Below the pieces are notes generated by a model. It searched no databases. It saw nothing but the letters and a program-made list of their open reading frames with translations, and was not told where the DNA came from. A stretch of 64,000 nt of DNA. Source: an uncultured Rhizobiaceae bacterium. GTDB taxonomy: Bacteria; Pseudomonadota; Alphaproteobacteria; Rhizobiales; Rhizobiaceae. Each line of letters opens with the position of its first letter. Position 1 is the first letter of the stretch. The stretch lies in contig CATQIJ010000013.1 of assembly GCA_958296345.1 (NCBI GenBank), positions 62,001-126,000 of the forward strand, given 5' to 3'. Positions 10,791 through 21,076 of the stretch are shown here, one piece after another. A program made the translations under genes and the position numbers.

Positions 10791-12597
10791 ATGCAAAAGC
10801 CTCCACTTAATTCCTCCGCATCTTTAACGTTGATGTACTCAGCAAGCTTTCTGCTTTGCATTTTTTTTGGCGCGTTACTCAAGCAAATTGGTACACCTGT
10901 AAATTATGTAAACTTGATGATGTTTGCGCTGATTGTTGGTGGATATTTATTCACTGGCATGTTTGCTAAAACAATGATCTTGCCCGTTTTCCAAAATGCA
11001 GACCGCACTGGCAGAGCTTTTTACGTTGGTCAATCTTTAGCTGCTGGAATTATTTCCAGTGGTGTGTTTATTTTCCTTACTGGGGATTTTTATACAAATG
11101 GAACAGACGCACTTACACTTTATAGCGGATTAATTTTGGGCATTGCACTCATGACTGTTTTATTTGCTGCACCTATTAATCGCTCAAAAAGCCCATCTTT
11201 ACCAAGCTTATTTGCTGCAAAAGGCGAGGTGAAACTTAACCGGGCTATTATCCTAACCATCGTTATCATTACCAGTATGCTATTACTTTATGTCCAGTTA
11301 TCTGCGATTGGTATGGTGAGTGAGGCATTCTTTGGAATTCCAGAGCAAGTTGCAATATTACTCACTGCTTTTACAATTGGGTTTTGTTTAATTATGGGAG
11401 GAATGCAATCACTTTCCATCATCAGAATGCTTGCTTATCCGATCCTTGTAATCGCATTTATTGCACCTGTTTATTTGGGTAGCATACGAACTTACTGGCA
11501 ATCCAATTCCACAATTATCTTTTGGTGCAGGCGCCTTACAAGCGATTTCAGAAATTGACCAAGAGATGATCAACGCACAATTTGCAGCACCAGATGATAT
11601 TTTCAACTTCACTAAAGATGGTTTGCAATTTGATACTTTCAATCATTTCTCTGCCCTCCTTTGCATTGCATTTGGCACAGCTGCCATGCCTCATTTATTA
11701 CAGCATTTTAGAACCCTGCCAAAAGCTTCTAGTGCTCGTAAGACAGGCGTATGGGGACTTGGGTTTTTACTAATTGTTATTACAGCCATTCCCGCAGTGG
11801 CTGCTTTTATAAAACTTGATATTTATACTTCACTATTAGGCCTGCAATTATCAGAACTTGAACAAGAAGCCAGTTGGTTATTGGAACTCAATAAGGATGG
11901 CTCTTCTGTCATATCAATTTGCGGCGTTTATATAACAAACTCCTCTCAAGCAATTTCTGCATGTGGCGAAACTGCAGAATACTTTTTAACTAGCAAAGAC
12001 ATTGGACTTAATCCAAATATGCTGCTGTTATCTAGCGCTGATTTAAACGAATTACCTGATTTAATGACAACGCTATTAGCCACCGGTGCATTGTTAGCCA
12101 TCTGGACTACAACAGATGGGCTTATCTTTGTCTGCGCTAACGCGCTAGCAGAGGATGGTTATCGATCTTTTTTTAGGCCTAAATCGCCTATGGGTTATAG
12201 GCTTTTTATCTCACGTGTATTTTTAGTTATGATGATTAGTATATCTACCTATCTTGTTTTAAACGTTGAACTTGATCCACGCTTCGCATTCTCAGCAAGT
12301 CTAGCAATTTTAACCGCATGCTTATTTCCCGCTTTGATTTGCAAACTGTGGGTGAGAAACCTTTCACAATCCGAAATCAGTATCGGAGTTATTTTTGCAT
12401 TTATACTTACAACTTCAATGCTCTGGTTATCTTATTTTGGGTTAGACCTTATCGTAAAGAATGGTGATGAGATCATTTTCAATATTCCTACGATTACAAC
12501 TAAAATTCAGCCTTTGAGCATAGGATTAATTGGAATGGTTGTTTCATTTTTTGGCTACTTTTTTGTTATCAAAATTTTATCAACCAAAACTGAATAG
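10791..12597 (+). CDS. Sodium/solute symporter (VC_2705-like), one frame break
   Basis: About 600 residues with a dozen or more hydrophobic segments encode an SSF-family permease. Reading frame 10791 covers the first 230 residues up to IAFIAPV; a single-base indel near 11475 in GTTTATTTGG moves the rest to frame 11461, where FIWVAYELTGNPIPQLSFGAGALQAISEID continues without a gap. The segment FGTAAMPHLLQHFRTLPKASSARKTGVWGLGF is a typical SSF motif. The gene follows the small subunit and faces the sensor kinase/regulator pair, so transport and sensing of the same small solute, perhaps a carboxylate such as acetate, is inferred and not proven. Confidence 0.88.
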
Positions 12598-12608
12598 AAC
12601 GAAATCTG

Positions 12609-13577
12609 ATGTTCCTGCCTGATCCTGAGCTCTTTAATGAAGCGAACACGCCTGCTGATACTAAAGCGTTAAATGAGAAGCTCATTGCACTTAGCGAAGC
12701 TGCTCCTGATATGTGGCAATTCTCACCGACAGCCATCCGCCAGGCAAGGCGTGAAGGAAAAAGCGCATTTCCGATGGAAACAGAGGACCCAAATGCAGAG
12801 AATTTTCAAATCGAAGGTCCAAATGGTGATTTAACCCTACGTGCTATCCAGCCAGATCATAAAGACTCTCGCGGAGTCTTTATGCATTTTCATGGTGGAG
12901 GCTGGATGCTAGGTGCTTGTGACTTACAGGATGAACGCTTAAAACACCTAGCTAATGATACGGGATTAACTTGTATCTCAGTGGATTATAGACTTGCACC
13001 AGAAGCGCCTTATCCTGCTGCATGTGATGATTGTGAAGCCGCCGCTCTTTGGTTAGCGACAAGAGGGCATACTAAGTTCAACACCAATTTTTTAGCGATA
13101 GGCGGTGATAGTGCTGGCGGGCATTTAACAGCAAACGCCCTATTGCGGTTAAGAGACAAACATAAACTCACCCCCTTTTCTGCAACCGTTTATATGGCAG
13201 GTGCTTTTGATATGGGCGGCACACCTAGCACAAAAAACTTTCACACCAAGCTTGTTTTAACAACGCGTGATATGCAGAAATTTAATGAAGCATTTTTACA
13301 AGGTAATGAAGACTTTACTGATCCGATGTTTCGCCGCTTTATGCTAATTTAAAAGATATGCCCCCTGCTCACTTTAGTGTAGGAACACGGGACGCTCTGC
13401 TTGATGATTCAATTTTTTATGGCAAACAAATGGATCCAATCACAAAGTGATACAGAACTGGATATTTATCCTGGTGGTTGCCATGTTTTTCAATATTTTC
13501 CAGACCTTGCACAAAGCCAAGAAAGCCGTAAAAGAATGAGTGGATTTCTAAATCGATTAATTGGATCAACCTCTTGA
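12609..13577 (+). CDS. Alpha/beta hydrolase, HSL/acetyl-esterase type, two frame breaks
   Basis: The protein shows the hormone-sensitive-lipase family motifs: oxyanion-hole HGGGW (about residue 98), nucleophile elbow GGDSAGGH, catalytic Asp in [11 protein letters not shown] and His in GGCHVFQYF. The last two motifs are outside the listed ORF and are recovered by shifting frame near 13330 (TTTCGCCGC should read as [10 protein letters not shown]) and near 13432 ([18 protein letters not shown]). The corrected end is the TGA at 13575-13577, giving about 322 residues, normal for the family. It overlaps the following DUF952 gene by its stop codon. The substrate, probably a small ester, is unknown. 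Confidence 0.85.
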
Positions 13578-13927
13578 ATAATATACCTGACCACATCTAT
13601 AAAATAGCCACGCAAGAGCAGTGGGAAGAAGCTAACTCTACTGGCATTTTCAAAGGTGCACCTATTGATTTAGCTGATGGATATATTCATTTTTCAACAG
13701 CAGAACAAGCAAGAGAAACTGCTGCTAAGCATTTTCACGGCCAGAAAAATTTAAAACTTGTGACAATTGCCACAGCACCATTAGGCGACAAATTGAAATG
13801 GGAAACCTCACGCGGAGGAGCGCTTTTTCCGCATCTATATGCGCAACTCCTAACAAGCGACGCAATATCAGTTATTGATCTTTTAGAAGATGAAACTGGC
13901 GGCCATATTTTTCCGAAAGATTTATAA
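13574..13927 (+). CDS. DUF952 family protein
   Basis: This 117-residue protein begins with a TTG overlapping the stop of the hydrolase (TTGA), suggesting translational coupling. The sequence HIYKIATQEQWEEANSTGIFKGAPIDLADGYIHFSTAEQARETAAKHF is the typical DUF952 pattern, with conserved IHFSTAEQ and a C-terminal HLYAQL segment. The family is small, cytoplasmic and of unknown biochemical role, often found next to pyrD in alphaproteobacteria. Here its stop overlaps the start of pyrD, consistent with one operon. Confidence 0.88.
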   Translation: MNNIPDHIYKIATQEQWEEANSTGIFKGAPIDLADGYIHFSTAEQARETAAKHFHGQKNLKLVTIATAPLGDKLKWETSRGGALFPHLYAQLLTSDAISVIDLLEDETGGHIFPKDL

Positions 13928-15013
13928 TGGGAATTTTTGAACTTGCTTCACAATTAGCACGCCCTGCCCTTTTTCTTTTTCTCCAGAAAAAGCTCATACG
14001 CTTTCAATTAAAGCTCTTAAGAGTGGCGTCGTACCAGGTGCGAGTTTTTCACACGATGAGCGACTGAGTGTGAAACTTGGTGGCCTTACGTTTCCAAATC
14101 CTGTTGGACTTGCTGCGGGTATGATAAAAACGCAGAAGTACCTGATGCCATTTTGAAGCTAGGATTTGGATTTACAGAAGTTGGCACAATTACACCGCAT
14201 GCTCAATCTGGTAATCCTGAACCGCGCATTTTTCGGCTTGTTGAAGATGATGCCGTTATTAATCGCCTTGGTTTAATAACGAAGGACATGATGCTGCGCT
14301 TGCAAGATTAGAACAACGTCGTAACAATAACGGTATCGTTGGTGTGAATATTGGCGCCAATAAAACATCAGAAGATTTTGTTGCTGACTACGAAAAAGGA
14401 ATTGAAAATTCTTTGGTGTTGCCTCCTACTTCACGGCTAATATTTCTTCACCAAATACACCAGGCTTGCGAAACCTACAGGCAGCGGAAGCTTTAGAAAC
14501 GTTACTTGATCGCATTTTGAAGCGGCCAGCAATTGTGAAGCAAAGAAGAAAAAATCTGTTCCAGTTTTCTTAAAAATAGCACCTGACCTAACAGAGTATG
14601 AGATGGATGATATTGCAGAAGTCCTTAAATCATCTCATCTAGACGGACTAATAGTTTCAAACACAACACTTGATAGAGCAGGCCTTAAAGACAAGAAGCA
14701 AGTAGAAGAAGCTGGCGGTCTTTCTGGTAAACCTCTTTTTGAAAAATCCACAAGAGTGCTTGCAAATATGCGATACCGCCTAGGGCCTGACATGCCGTTA
14801 ATTGGTGTTGGGGGTATTTCCAGTGCTCAAGATGTTATTACAAAGCTAGAAGCAGGCGCGTCACTAGTACAAATTTATACTGGTCTAATTTATGGTGGCC
14901 CCTGTTTACCAGCTAAGATAATACAAGAACTTTCTAATTGCCTAGATCAACATAATGTTCGCCATATTAGTGATCTTGTCGGCACAAAAACTGACGATTG
15001 GCTCGGAGTATAA
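13927..15013 (+). CDS. pyrD: Dihydroorotate dehydrogenase (quinone), at least five frame breaks
   Basis: Class 2 dihydroorotate dehydrogenase oxidises dihydroorotate to orotate at the membrane in pyrimidine synthesis. The ATG at 13927 overlaps the DUF952 stop. Joining frames gives [135 protein letters not shown] and IVSNTTLDR, with the C-terminal FMN-binding [12 protein letters not shown] and [11 protein letters not shown]. Breaks lie near 13975, 14125, 14275, 14415 and 14525-14560, several being a missing T in a short run. Because all family motifs survive between breaks in an essential gene, these are almost certainly sequence errors. Confidence 0.9.
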
Positions 15014-15016
15014 AAT

Positions 15017-15364
15017 ATGAGTGATATAACAATTTGGCATAACCCTCGGTGTTCTAAATCACGCCAGACTCTGGAACTTTTAAAAGCTAATGGTCACGAG
15101 CCTGAAGTGATTGAATATATCAAAAATGCTCCAGACCGCACAAAGATTTTACAAGCCTTGGTAAAATTGGGTTTAAGCGCCCATGATTTAATACGCACAG
15201 GTGATACAACTTATAAAGAACTTGGTCTTTCAAAAGAAACACCTGATAAAGCACTTGTCCAGGCCATGCATGAAAATCCAATTCTCATTGAACGGCCTAT
15301 TGTTTTCGCCAATGACAAAGCAGCAATTGGACGCCCACCAGAGCATGTTTTAGATATTCTCTAA
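15017..15364 (+). CDS. arsC: Arsenate reductase (glutaredoxin)-type protein
   Basis: This 115-residue protein begins three bases after the pyrD stop. It contains IWHNPRCSKSRQTLELL, the ArsC N-terminus with the catalytic cysteine near residue 12, and the C-terminal ERPIVFANDKAAIGRPPEHVLDIL, the classic anion-binding and closing segment. The glutaredoxin-dependent reduction of arsenate to arsenite is known for the family. No arsenite exporter or ArsR is adjacent, so a general thiol-reductase role (as in Spx/YffB relatives) remains possible. Its last four bases overlap the convergent MATE gene. Confidence 0.9.
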   Translation: MSDITIWHNPRCSKSRQTLELLKANGHEPEVIEYIKNAPDRTKILQALVKLGLSAHDLIRTGDTTYKELGLSKETPDKALVQAMHENPILIERPIVFANDKAAIGRPPEHVLDIL

Positions 15365-16704
15365 ACAGTAAACGTTTGTGAAGCTTTAGCTCGAAGACGC
15401 GCTGATAGTGTTAAGCCCCGAAAAATGACAAAGCAATGTAAAGCTAACCATAGCCCATGGTTTTGCAATGGTTCTTTAACTAACCACCAGACCAGTAAAT
15501 AACCAACTAATGATACAATCATCATAACACTCATGTCGCGCGACCAAGTTGCGCCGATAAATACACCATCCATCTGGAATACCAACATGCCTGACAAGGG
15601 TATAAAAGCTGCCCACGCAAGATAGATCATGGCTTCACTTTGCACTTCAGAAATTGTCGTCAAAAGTTCTATTAAACTTGGGCCTGCCAGCCAAAATACT
15701 AATGAACAAACCAACGCCATTAGTGCACTCCACAAAAGTGTGAGCTTAAAACCGCGCCAAAAACCTTCTTTGTATTTTGCTCCAATAGAGCGCCCGATAA
15801 TCTGCTCTGCTGCTGTTGCAAGACCATCTAAAAAATAGCCTGATATCAAAAAGAAGTGCATCAAAATTGCGTTTGCGGCCAGCGTTAAATCCCCAAAGCC
15901 CGCCCCTTGAGCTGTGAAGTACGCAAAGGCAAACAGCAACGTAAAGGAACGTAACATGATGTCGGCATTTAGGTTGACCAGTTTTGACCAAGCCATTTTA
16001 TCCATGATGCGTGAACGTGATGGACGAATGGAATGATCTAACATTCTCCAACATACGTAAATGCCAACAAAGAAAGCGAGTACTTCACCTATGATAGTTG
16101 CAATCGCTACACCTTCAATGCCCCAGTCTAGAACCAAGCCTAAGTAAATACTGAACAGGATGTTTGTACCATTTAGTAAAACTTGAATAGCCAACGTCAT
16201 ATAAGAATGCCCAAGCCCTAACAGCCACCCTAGTATGACATAATTTCCTAACGTAAATGGCGCTGATATCATGCGGATCAGAAAGTAAGTTTTTGTGGCT
16301 TCTGCGACTGCTTCACTGGGGGCTATGAACCATAATCCAAGCCAGATAATAATTGGGCTCAAGATAATCATAACCACGCCACTCAAGATACCAATTACCA
16401 AAGCGCGGAAAAGAATGGCTTGTTTTTCTTTTTCATCTTCCGCGCCAAAAGCCTGTGAAGTCAGTCCGGTTGTTCCAAAGCGCAAGAAATTAAATGTTGT
16501 GAAAACAAGGTCGATAATAATAGCACCAACTGCTAGGCCGCCAATCAAAGCCTCAACACCCAATCGCCCAACAACTGCTGTATCTACCAAACTCAGCAAG
16601 GGTGTTGTGATGTAGGCAAGTGTCATTGGAATTGCTAATTGCAAAACGGATTTATGGCTTATTTCAAACTTCTTGATTTTACTGGAGGTTGAGGCGCTGC
16701 TCAT
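15361..16704 (-). CDS. MATE-family efflux transporter (DinF-like)
   Basis: This 447-residue integral membrane protein has twelve hydrophobic segments. It opens with VLQLAIPMTLAYITTPLLSLVDTAVVGRLGVEALIGGLAVG, the DinF/MATE signature with its VDTAVVGRLG motif, and the second half repeats the fold. MATE proteins export cationic drugs or metabolites in exchange for sodium or protons. The gene overlaps the upstream DUF6460 gene by four bases (ATGA), so the two are coupled. The substrate cannot be read from sequence. Confidence 0.93.
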   Translation of the reverse strand: MSSASTSSKIKKFEISHKSVLQLAIPMTLAYITTPLLSLVDTAVVGRLGVEALIGGLAVGAIIIDLVFTTFNFLRFGTTGLTSQAFGAEDEKEKQAILFRALVIGILSGVVMIILSPIIIWLGLWFIAPSEAVAEATKTYFLIRMISAPFTLGNYVILGWLLGLGHSYMTLAIQVLLNGTNILFSIYLGLVLDWGIEGVAIATIIGEVLAFFVGIYVCWRMLDHSIRPSRSRIMDKMAWSKLVNLNADIMLRSFTLLFAFAYFTAQGAGFGDLTLAANAILMHFFLISGYFLDGLATAAEQIIGRSIGAKYKEGFWRGFKLTLLWSALMALVCSLVFWLAGPSLIELLTTISEVQSEAMIYLAWAAFIPLSGMLVFQMDGVFIGATWSRDMSVMMIVSLVGYLLVWWLVKEPLQNHGLWLALHCFVIFRGLTLSARLRAKASQTFTV

Positions 16705-16967
16705 TTTCTAAAATTAAGAAACCGCAATATCAAAAAGATCGGTACAACAATTCCCGCGCCCAATAAGAAATATTTACCTATCTTACCCAAGGCATCGAAG
16801 CCAAGATTGTAAATGCTAACAAAGAAATCTTTAATGCCATACCAGACATCCCATGGTGTGAAATTCAGCGCACTCATAATGATGCCAACCACGAATGAGA
16901 TCACAAGCAATTTTATAATTGTACGGCCTAAGCTATCACCTAGAAATGTGGTCAATTTTTCAGACAT
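16701..16967 (-). CDS. DUF6460-type small membrane protein
   Basis: An 88-residue protein with two hydrophobic segments (about residues 17-36 and 56-80) around an amphipathic PWDVWYGIKDFF motif. I place the start at 16967 because AGGGGA lies six bases upstream; the ORF-track start at 16988 adds seven unlikely residues. The sequence matches my memory of the DUF6460 family found in rhizobia, usually next to membrane-protein genes. Its stop overlaps the MATE start. Function is unknown. Confidence 0.75.
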   Translation of the reverse strand: MSEKLTTFLGDSLGRTIIKLLVISFVVGIIMSALNFTPWDVWYGIKDFFVSIYNLGFDALGKIGKYFLLGAGIVVPIFLILRFLNFRK

Positions 16968-17031
16968 GGTTATTCCCCTGAAGTTCAATTAATTCATAGG
17001 TATAGACGAGAGCCATGCTTTTCAAGGGAAA

Positions 17032-17799
17032 CTATTGTAGGCTTACGGGATCGATCACACCACGTTTGCAGCCGATAGGAACTTTAGGAGCTTTCAAGAT
17101 GTAATCATTGTTAGTTGAAATTTCCCCTAACCCAGTTTCGTGCCCCATACTTATGTGTAGACCTGTAATAAGAGTTCTTCTTCCATCCCGTTTGCAAATT
17201 ATTTTTATGCGCTTTCTTGCGCCTTTCCCAAAGCTGCGTTCCATTGCTTGAACGATTTGAGTAGCCGTAATTTCCTTACCAATATTTTGAGCGAATAGAT
17301 CACGGATTTTAGTTTTATTGATGCGGTCAATCATTGCCATCGATAATTCATAATAACGCTGAGGATCATCTGCCATGCATGTGCCGTGCTTATACCATTC
17401 GTGTCGATGAAGGTTTGAACGATACCCTGGCATACGCCGCGACAGTTCATTTCTTATCCTGTCTTCAATATCTAATTTTGGAAGTTGGTTCCACCTTCCA
17501 CGTTTATCTTTATCGATAATACTATGGGAAACATTGCAATAAACATTGTTACGTGGCTGAGGCCATAATCCGTGTAGCGAAAAGTTTTTCGCATCATAGC
17601 GCCCTTTTCGTTGAGAACGGCATTCGGTTTTATTCGGTTTACTTTCACAAAAAGCGGGTTGCCAGGTTAGTGCAAGAATATAACTCTTCTTGCTTATTGA
17701 ACTATCTTGGCCTGTCGTATCTGTGTGAGGCCAGTAAAGCCAAGCGACTACCAACGTAATAACGCTTAAGAACAGGATGTTGAAAATTTCTTTTTTCAT
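17032..17799 (-). CDS. Ribonuclease T2 family protein
   Basis: This 255-residue protein has an N-terminal membrane/signal helix (about residues 6-22), so it is exported to the periplasm or anchored there. Both RNase T2 active-site motifs are present: SLHGLWPQ (CAS I) and HEWYKHGTC (CAS II), each with catalytic histidine. Several cysteines (CESKPNKTEC, YCNVSHS) could form disulfides. T2 enzymes cleave single-stranded RNA through 2',3'-cyclic phosphates. The gene is divergent from the lhr-type helicase, 36 bases apart, with no operon partner. Confidence 0.93.
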   Translation of the reverse strand: MKKEIFNILFLSVITLVVAWLYWPHTDTTGQDSSISKKSYILALTWQPAFCESKPNKTECRSQRKGRYDAKNFSLHGLWPQPRNNVYCNVSHSIIDKDKRGRWNQLPKLDIEDRIRNELSRRMPGYRSNLHRHEWYKHGTCMADDPQRYYELSMAMIDRINKTKIRDLFAQNIGKEITATQIVQAMERSFGKGARKRIKIICKRDGRRTLITGLHISMGHETGLGEISTNNDYILKAPKVPIGCKRGVIDPVSLQ

Positions 17800-17835
17800 T
17801 CGACCTTAGCCTTCACCCTCACTACATTACATAGT

Positions 17836-20357
17836 GTGAGCAAAAATACGAAACTCAATTCTAGCGGGAATAAACTTCCCTTTCATTTACCTGAGCCTTT
17901 TCAAAAATGGTTTGCGGGGCATGGCTGGCAGCCTCGTGCTCATCAGTTAGAATTGCTCTCAAAAACCCAAGCAGGCTTCTCAACACTTTTGATTGCGCCT
18001 ACCGGCGCAGGTAAAACACTAGCTGGGTTTTTACCAACATTAGTCGAGCTTTCACAGCAAAAATTGCACAAGCCCGGACAAAAGAAACGCGGCGTTCATA
18101 CGCTCTATATTTCACCGTTAAAAGCGCTCGCTGTCGATATCAAACGCAATCTTGAAAAACCTATTAAAGAGATAGGGCTTAACATTGAGATTGAAACACG
18201 CACAGGTGATACTTCAGCCTCTCGTCGCCAGCGTCAAAAACTTTCACCACCGCAAATTATGCTGGCAACACCAGAACAATTAGCATTGCTGATTTCTAAT
18301 AAGGATACTGCTCAGTTTTTTGATGGCCTCGAGACTGTTATCTTTGATGAATTACATTCATTGGTAACCTCTAAGCGTGGGCAACTGTTAGCACTTGGGT
18401 TGGGTCGATTGAGAACATTGCGCCCTCATTTAAAAACAATTGGGCTTTCTGCAACTGTCTCTGAACCTGATGATTTACGCAGGTGGCTAGTAAAACAACC
18501 GCCACTTGGAGAAATTGCTCTATCAGAATTAATTAAACTTGAGGGCGGTGCAAAGCCTGAGATTACTATTTTAAAATCTGATGAACGTGTGCCGTGGTCT
18601 GGTCATTCTGCACGTTATGCGATGAAGGATGTTTATGAGGCGATACAAAAACACCAAACCACACTTTTATTCGTAAACACACGTCGCAAGCAGAATTGCT
18701 CTTTCAAGAGCTTTGGAAAATCAATGAAGATACGCTTCCCATAGCGCTTCATCATGGGTCACTTGATGTAAGCCAACGTCGCCGCGTCGAAGAGGCTATG
18801 CAGCGAAATGAATTGCGAGCGGTGATTGCGACGTCAACGCTAGACCTTGGCATTGATTGGGGAGATGTAGACCTTGTTGTGCATGTTGGCGCGCCAAAAG
18901 GTGCTAGTCGCCTAGCACAGCGCATAGGGAGGGCTAACCACCGGATTGATGAACCATCACGCGCTATTCTTGTTCCCTCAAATTGATTTGAAGTTATGGA
19001 ATGTCAGGCCGCCCTTGATGCAAATTACCTTGGTGCGCAAGATACGCCTGGTTTGCGAGAAGGTGCGTTGATGTTCTCGCACAACATATTCTAGGCTTGG
19101 CTTGCGCTGAGCCGTTTTTTCGAAGATGATCTCTATAAAGAGATAACTTCGTGTGCGCCTTATGCGGAATTATCCCGCGAAAACTTTGAGCAAGTTATAC
19201 AGTTTGTTGCAACAGGTGGATATGCTCTCAAAACCTATGAGCAATATGCAAAATCCGTAAAGTAGAGGATGGCAGCTGGCGATTAACACATCCACGTCTT
19301 GCTCAACGTTACCGTATGAATTGCGGAACAATTGTCCAAGCTCCCATGTTGGATGTACGCTTAACGCGAAAAAAAGGCCGCAACTCAAACTTTCAGGGTA
19401 GGCCAATGCTTGGAAAAATTGAAGAAGGCTTTATTGAAAACCTATCTCCTGGCGATACGTTTATATTTGCAGGAAATACATTGCGATTAGAGGGTATGCG
19501 TGAAGCGGCATGTTATGTTTCAAATGCCTATGATAGCGACCCTAAAGTGCCGTCCTATTTAGGCGGAAGCTTTCCACTTTCAACTTATCTAGCAGACCTT
19601 GTTCGAGAGATGTTGTCAGATACTAAACTTTGGAAAAGGCTACCTACTCAGGTCAGCGAATGGCTCTCCATTCAAAAAGAACATTCAATTTTGCCTAAGA
19701 AAAATGAGCTTCTAATTGAGACTTTTCCTCGCGGTGAAATTTTATATGGTTGCCTATCCGTTTGAAGGAAGGTTAGCGCATCAAACACTCGGTATGCTTT
19801 TAACACGTAGATTAGAACGGATGAGAGCGAAGCCACTTGGGTTTGTTGCTAGTGATTATGCAATTGCGGTCTGGGGCTTAAAAGACTTCTCTAAGTTATT
19901 TAAGTCAGGCAAACCTTCCCTTGAAATGCTTTTTGATGAGGACATGTTAGGCGATGATTTGGAAGCATGGCTTGATGAGTCTTTCTTGCTGAAACGGACC
20001 TTTAGAGATTGCGCCACTATTGCTGGGCTAATTGAAAGACGCTTTCCGGGTAAGGAAAAAACGGGGCGACAGATGACCGTTTCTTCTGATCTTATTTACG
20101 ATGTTCTTCGCACCCATGAACCCGATCACATTTTACTACAAGCAACAAGGCAGGAAGCTGCATATGGTTTACTTGATGTTCGCCGTCTTGGGGAAATGCT
20201 ATCGCGCATCAAGAGTAGAATCGTGCATAAGCCATTAGAAAGAATTTCTCCTCTTGCAGTTCCTATTATGATGGAGATTGGTAAAGAGGGAGTTGCAGGT
20301 GAAGCACAAGAAGCGCTTCTGCAGGAAGCAGCAACTGGGTTGGCGGATATCGATTAA
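17836..20357 (+). CDS. Lhr-type ligase-associated DNA-repair DEXH helicase, several frame breaks
   Basis: The locus encodes about 840 residues of the ligase-associated DEXH helicase, a 3'-to-5' DNA translocase. Helicase motifs are APTGAGKTLAGF (Walker A), VIFDELHSL (DEXH) and LSATV; the second RecA domain has TSTLDLGIDWGDVDLVVHVGAPKGASRLAQRIGRANHR. The frame breaks near 18685 (TRSQAELLFQELW restored), has an in-frame TGA at 18984 where CGA would give SNRFEV, breaks near 19068, 19118 and 19258, and again near 19740 (MVAYPFEGRLAHQTLG). The winged-helix and Lhr C-terminal core follow. The start is GTG 17836. The stop overlaps pdeM (TAATG). Confidence 0.88.
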
Positions 20358-21069
20358 TGAAGGACTTACTGCATACAAATCAGCAATTAGGCGTGGACAT
20401 TCAATTCATGAACAATACGTTTGTGCTTGAGCCTTCTGGGTGTCTTTTTTGGAAAGAGGAAAGCCTTCTACTTGTTTCTGATCTTCACCTTGAAAAGGGT
20501 CATCTTTTGCAGCAAAAAAAGGCTTATTCATTCCTCCATATGACACGCAAGCCACGCTAGAGACTTTAGCTCTGCGTATTAATCATTGGCAGCCCAGAAC
20601 TATTTTATCCTTAGGGGATAATAGCTTTCATGATAATGATGCAGCTTCCAGGTTACCAAATAGCTACAAGCAGCATTTATCACAATTAATGCAGGGGCGA
20701 GAATGGATATGGGAAAGTGGCAATCACGCCCCCTCCCCACCCAAAGATTTGGGAGGAACATTCTGCGAAGATATTCATATTGGTAATTTAAATTTTTGTC
20801 ATGAACCTAAGACTGAATTTAAGAAAGGCGAAATTGCTGGCCACCTGCACCCTGCTGCAAAAATCAAGCAAAGAGGTAAAACACTACGACGACGTTGTTT
20901 CGTAAGTGATGAAGCACGCTTGATTATGCCAGCCTTTGGTTCATTTACTGGTGGTTTAAACGTATTGGATGAAGCTTATGCAGATTTATTTACTGGGCGA
21001 AATTTCAAAAGCTGGATGCTAAGTGGTGATCATGTTTTTGAAATAGATGGCCGTAAACTTGTAGCTTAA
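20357..21069 (+). CDS. pdeM: Ligase-associated DNA damage response endonuclease PdeM, one frame break
   Basis: PdeM is a calcineurin-type phosphoesterase of the Lhr/LigC/exonuclease DNA-repair module. Visible motifs are VSDLHLEKG (metal-binding D-x-H), LSLGDNSFHD, SGNHAP, and GHLHPAAKI near the C-terminus. A single missing base near 20505 separates LVSDLHLEKG from SSFAAKKGLFIPPYDTQATLETLALRINHW, found in the next frame. With correction the protein has about 237 residues, as usual. It is translationally coupled to the helicase gene. No DNA ligase or exonuclease follows; the next gene is on the other strand. Confidence 0.9.
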
Positions 21070-21076
21070 ATTTTAC

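Noticed and set aside
6244-20357. Programmed frameshifting as the reason for the split genes
   Set aside because: Breaks occur at many unrelated sequences, in unrelated families and several times per gene; no slippery heptamer with downstream structure is shared.
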